From: Saccoglossus kowalevskii
Lineage: Eukaryota > Hemichordata > Enteropneusta > Harrimaniidae
NCBI RefSeq assembly: GCF_000003605.2
Contig: NW_003148117.1
Coordinates: 1 to 28,340, forward strand
Direction: 5' to 3'
DNA: 28,340 nt
Shown here: in pieces, positions 25,113 to 28,340 of the stretch
Layout of the letters: every line of letters begins with the position of its first letter
How positions within the stretch are numbered: the stretch's first letter is position 1
Translations under genes and position numbers: made by a program
The notes under the pieces: model-generated
The model's database searches: none
What the model was told of the DNA's origin: nothing
What the model saw: only the letters and a program-made list of their open reading frames with translations

Positions 25113-26300
25113 ATTATGGGCAATATACAGTGCTATGATTGTCATTGCTTTAACACATTGGAGACCACACAAATGTTACTGCAAACATTATGGGCAATAC
25201 ACAGTGCTATGGTTGTCATTGCGTTAACAGATTGGAGACCACACAAATGTTACTACAAACATTATGGGCAATATACTGTGCTATGGTTGTCATTGCTTTA
25301 ACACATTGGAGACCACACAAATGTTACTGCAAACATTATGGGCAACATACAGTGGTATGGTTGTCATTGCTTTAACAAATTGGAGACCACACAAATGTTA
25401 CTGCAAACATTATGGGCAATATACAGTGCTATGGTTGTCATTGCTTTAACACATTGGAGACCACACACATGTTACTACAAACATTATGGGCAATATACAG
25501 TGCTATGGTTGTCATTGCTTTAACACATTGGAAACCACACAAATGTTACTACAAACATTATGGGCAATATACAGTGATATGGTTGTCATTGCTTTAACAC
25601 ATTGGAGACCACACAAATGTTACTACAAACATTATGGGCAATATACAGTGCTATGGTTGCCATTGCGTTAACAGATTGGAGACCACACAAATGTTACTGC
25701 AAACATTATGGGCAATATACAGTGCTATGGTTGTCATTGCGTTAACAGATTGGAGACCACACAAATGTTACTACAAACATTATGGGCAATATACAGTGCT
25801 ATGGTTGTCATTGCTTTAACACATTGGAGACCACACAAATGTTACAACAAACATTATGGGCAATATACAGTGATATGGTTGTCATTGCTTTAACACATTG
25901 GAGACCACACAAATGTTACTACAAACATTATGGACAATATACAGTGCTATGGTTGTCATTGCGTTAACACATTGGAGACCACACAAATGTTACTACAAAC
26001 ATTATGGGCAATATACAGTGATATGGTTGTCATTGCGTTAACACATTGGAGACCACACAAATGTTACTACAAACATTATGGGCAATATACAGTGCTATGG
26101 TTGTCATTGCGTTAACAGATTAGAGACTACACAAATGTTACTGCAAACATTATGGGCAAATATACAGTGCTATGGTTGCCATTGCGTTAACAGATTGGAG
26201 ACCACACAAATGTTACTGCAAACATTATGGGCAATATACAGTGCTATGGTTGTCATTGCGTTAACAGATTGGAGACCACACGAATGTTACTGCAAACATT
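25113..26300 (+). repeat. Distant third copy of the 15-unit segment
   Basis: The marker order matches 11323-12510 through 16 units: CTATGATTG, CAACATACAGTGG, CACACATG, GGAAACCAC, TTGCCATTGCG, TTACAACAAAC, ATGGACAATATAC, ATTAGAGACTAC. It also has ATATACTGTGC near 25274, a variant present in copy 1 (10374) but absent from copy 2. A private CAATACACAG lies near 25198 and an extra A near 26157 (GGGCAAATATAC). Confidence 0.85.
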
Positions 26301-28340
26301 ATGGGCAATATACAGTGCTATGGTTGTCATTGCGTTAACACATTGGAGACCACACAAATGTTACTACAAACATTATGGGCAATATACAGTGCTATAGTTG
26401 TCATTGCGTTAACAGATTGGAGACCACACGAATGTTACTGCAAACATTATGGGCAATATACAGTGCTATGGTTGTCATTGGGTTAACAGATTGGAGACCA
26501 CACAAATGTTACTGCAAACATTATGGGCAATATACAGTGCTATGGTTGCCATTGCGTTAACAGATTGGAGACCATACAAACGTTACTGCAAACATTATGG
26601 GCAATATACAGTGCTATGGTTGTCATTGCGTTAACAGATTGAAGACCACACAAATGTTACTACAAACATTATGGGCAATATACAGTGCTATGGTTGTCAT
26701 TGTGTTAACAGATTGGAGACCACACAAATGTTACTGCAAACATTATGGGCAATATACAGTGCTATGGTTGTCATTTCGTTAACAGATTGGAGACCACACA
26801 AATGTTACTACAAACATTATGGGCAATATACAGTGCTATGGTTGTCATTGCGTTAACAGATTGGAGACCACACAAATGTTACTACAAACATTATGGGCAA
26901 TACACGGTGCTATGGTTGTCATTGGGTTAACAGATTGGAGACCACACAAATGTTACTGCAAACATTATGGGCAATATACAGTGCTATGGTTGTCATTGCG
27001 TTAACACATTGGAGACCACACAAATGTTACTGCAAACATTATGGGCAATATACAGTGCTATGGTTGTCATTGCGTTAACAGATTGGAGACCATACAAACG
27101 TTACTGCAAACATCATGGGCAATATACAGTGCTATGGTTGTCATTGCTTTAACACATTGGAGACCACACAAATGTTACTGCAAACATTATGGGCAATATA
27201 CAGTGCTATGGTTGTCATTGCGTTAACAGATTGGAGACAACACAAATGTTACTGCAAACATTATGGGCAATATACAGTGCTATGGTTGCCATTGCGTTAA
27301 CAGATTGGAGACCATACAAACGTTACTGCAAACATTATGGGCAATACACAGTGCTATGGTTGTCATTGCGTTAACAGATTGGAGACCACACAAATGTTAC
27401 TACAAACATTATGGGCAATATACTGTGCTATGGTTGTCATTGCTTTAACACATTGGAGACCACACAAATGTTACTGCAAACATTATGGGCAATATACAGT
27501 GCTATGGTTGTCATTTCGTTAACAGATTGGAGACCACACGAATGTTACTGCAAACATTATGGGCAATATACAGTGCTATGGTTGTCATTGCGTTAACAGA
27601 TTGGAGACCATACAAACGTTACTGCAAACATTATGGGCAATATACAGTGCTATGGTTGCCATTGCGTTAACAGATTGGAGACCATACAAACGTTACTGCA
27701 AACATTATGGGCAATATACAGTGCTATGGTTGTCATTGCTTTAACACATTGGAGACCACACAAATGTTACTACAAACATTATGGGCAATATACAGTGCTA
27801 TGGTTGTCATTGCGTTAACAGATTAGAGACTACACAAATGTTACTGCAAACATTATGGGCAATATACAGTGCTATGGTTGCCATTGCGTTAACAGATTGG
27901 AGACCACACAAATGTTACTGCAAACATTATGGGCAATATACAGTGCTATGGTTGTCATTGCGTTAACAGATTGGAGACCACACGAATGTTACTGCAAACA
28001 TTATGGGCAATATACAGTGCTATGGTTGTCATTGCGTTAACACATTGGAGACCACACAAATGTTACTACAAACATTATGGGCAATATACAGTGCTATAGT
28101 TGTCATTGCGTTAACAGATTGGAGACCACACGAATGTTACTGCAAACATTATGGGCAATATACAGTGCTATGGTTGTCATTGGGTTAACAGATTGGAGAC
28201 CACACAAATGTTACTGCAAACATTATGGGCAATATACAGTGCTATGGTTGCCATTGCGTTAACAGATTGGAGACCATACAAACGTTACTGCAAACGAGTT
28301 ATGGGCAATATACAGTGCTATGGTTGTCATTGCGTTAACA
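26075..28340 (+). repeat. 23-unit duplication (offset about 1702), cut by the window edge
   Basis: Bases 26075-26638 recur at 27778-28340. Ordered markers are ATTAGAGACTAC, TTGCCATTGCG, CACACGAATG, a GCGTTAACAC unit, CTATAGTTG with CACACGAATG, GGGTTAACAG, and TTGCCATTGCG with CATACAAACGTT. The first copy has an extra A near 26157. The second has a two-base net gain near 28296 (CAAACGAGTTATGGG). The second copy is still matching when the window ends. Confidence 0.85.

Larger units (their letters stand above)
148..28340 (+). repeat. 74-bp tandem satellite array, 380 full units plus a partial unit
   Basis: The unit is 74 bp; bases 221-294 serve as reference, beginning ATTATGGGCAATATACAG and ending TTACTACAAAC. 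Every unit is in the same orientation, and neighbours usually differ at only a few positions. Length-changing events are rare: -1 in the first unit, two -1 at 1849-1920, -1 near 3321, 4504, 6509, 12943 and 14354, +1 near 7647, 12498 and 26157, +6 at five places, net +3 at 23186-23410 and +2 near 28296. With these, 148-28297 equals exactly 380 units, followed by 43 bases of a further unit. The array therefore continues beyond the window. One ATG and one TAA per unit, with a period not divisible by three, give overlapping ~61-codon frames in all three + frames; these are not genes. Long arrays of this kind are typical of eukaryotic heterochromatin. I do not recognise the family, and a centromeric role is not shown by the sequence. 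Confidence 0.97.

Noticed and set aside
224-28262. Hundreds of overlapping ~61-codon + strand open frames as a small-protein gene family
   Set aside because: The same bases are read in three frames because 74 is not a multiple of three. Start and stop recur at fixed unit positions, and variants fall at all codon positions. No separate promoter or intergenic sequence exists. The pattern is fully explained by the repeat.
148-28340. CRISPR array
   Set aside because: There are no unique spacers. The whole 74-bp period is repeated, with only point variation between copies.
148-28340. One array-wide higher-order repeat, as in human alpha satellite
   Set aside because: Blocks of 2, 4, 6, 12, 15, 19 and 23 units occur locally, but none continues across the array, so a single higher-order period is not supported.

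Overview
The window holds one thing: a very long, head-to-tail tandem array of a 74-bp satellite unit, entered from a short unique flank on the left and still running at the right edge. I see no protein-coding gene, RNA gene, mobile element or CRISPR array. A non-coding array of this size points to eukaryotic nuclear DNA (centromeric, pericentromeric, subtelomeric or interstitial heterochromatin). Nothing here fixes the species, and I do not recognise the 74-bp unit as a named satellite family.

Layout. Bases 1-147 are AT-rich unique sequence without recognisable features. The array starts abruptly at about 148. Bases 221-294 are a convenient reference unit (27 of 74 bases G or C). Listing every length-changing indel gives 380 complete units plus a 43-base partial unit at 28298-28340. 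The length accounting closes exactly: 380 x 74 plus a net 30 bases of indels. All units lie on the same strand, with no inversion, spacer or inserted element.

Internal structure. Units fall into two main classes by linked variants. Class A carries GCTTTAACACATTGG. Class B carries GCGTTAACAGATTGG, which creates a GTTAAC (HpaI) site. Hybrids such as GCGTTAACACATTGG are common. The ten units beside the flank (148-886) are all class A; after that the classes alternate in patches. Rare variants trace a history of local segmental amplification: tandem blocks of 2, 4, 12, 15, 19 and about 23 units, and non-adjacent copies 3-14 kb apart, including one block that joins pieces of two older blocks. There is no single array-wide higher-order period, so this is a patchwork of many duplication and conversion events.

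The apparent ~61-codon reading frames that repeat every 74 bases on the + strand are a by-product of the period (74 = 3x24 + 2, with one ATG and one TAA per unit). They should not be annotated as genes. The most useful points for follow-up are the unrecognised satellite itself, the clean array boundary at 148, five copies of a palindromic 6-bp insertion, the recombinant block at 6586-7644, a cluster of 1-bp indels at 23.24-23.39 kb that may be consensus error, and a testable prediction of the sequence just beyond the right edge.
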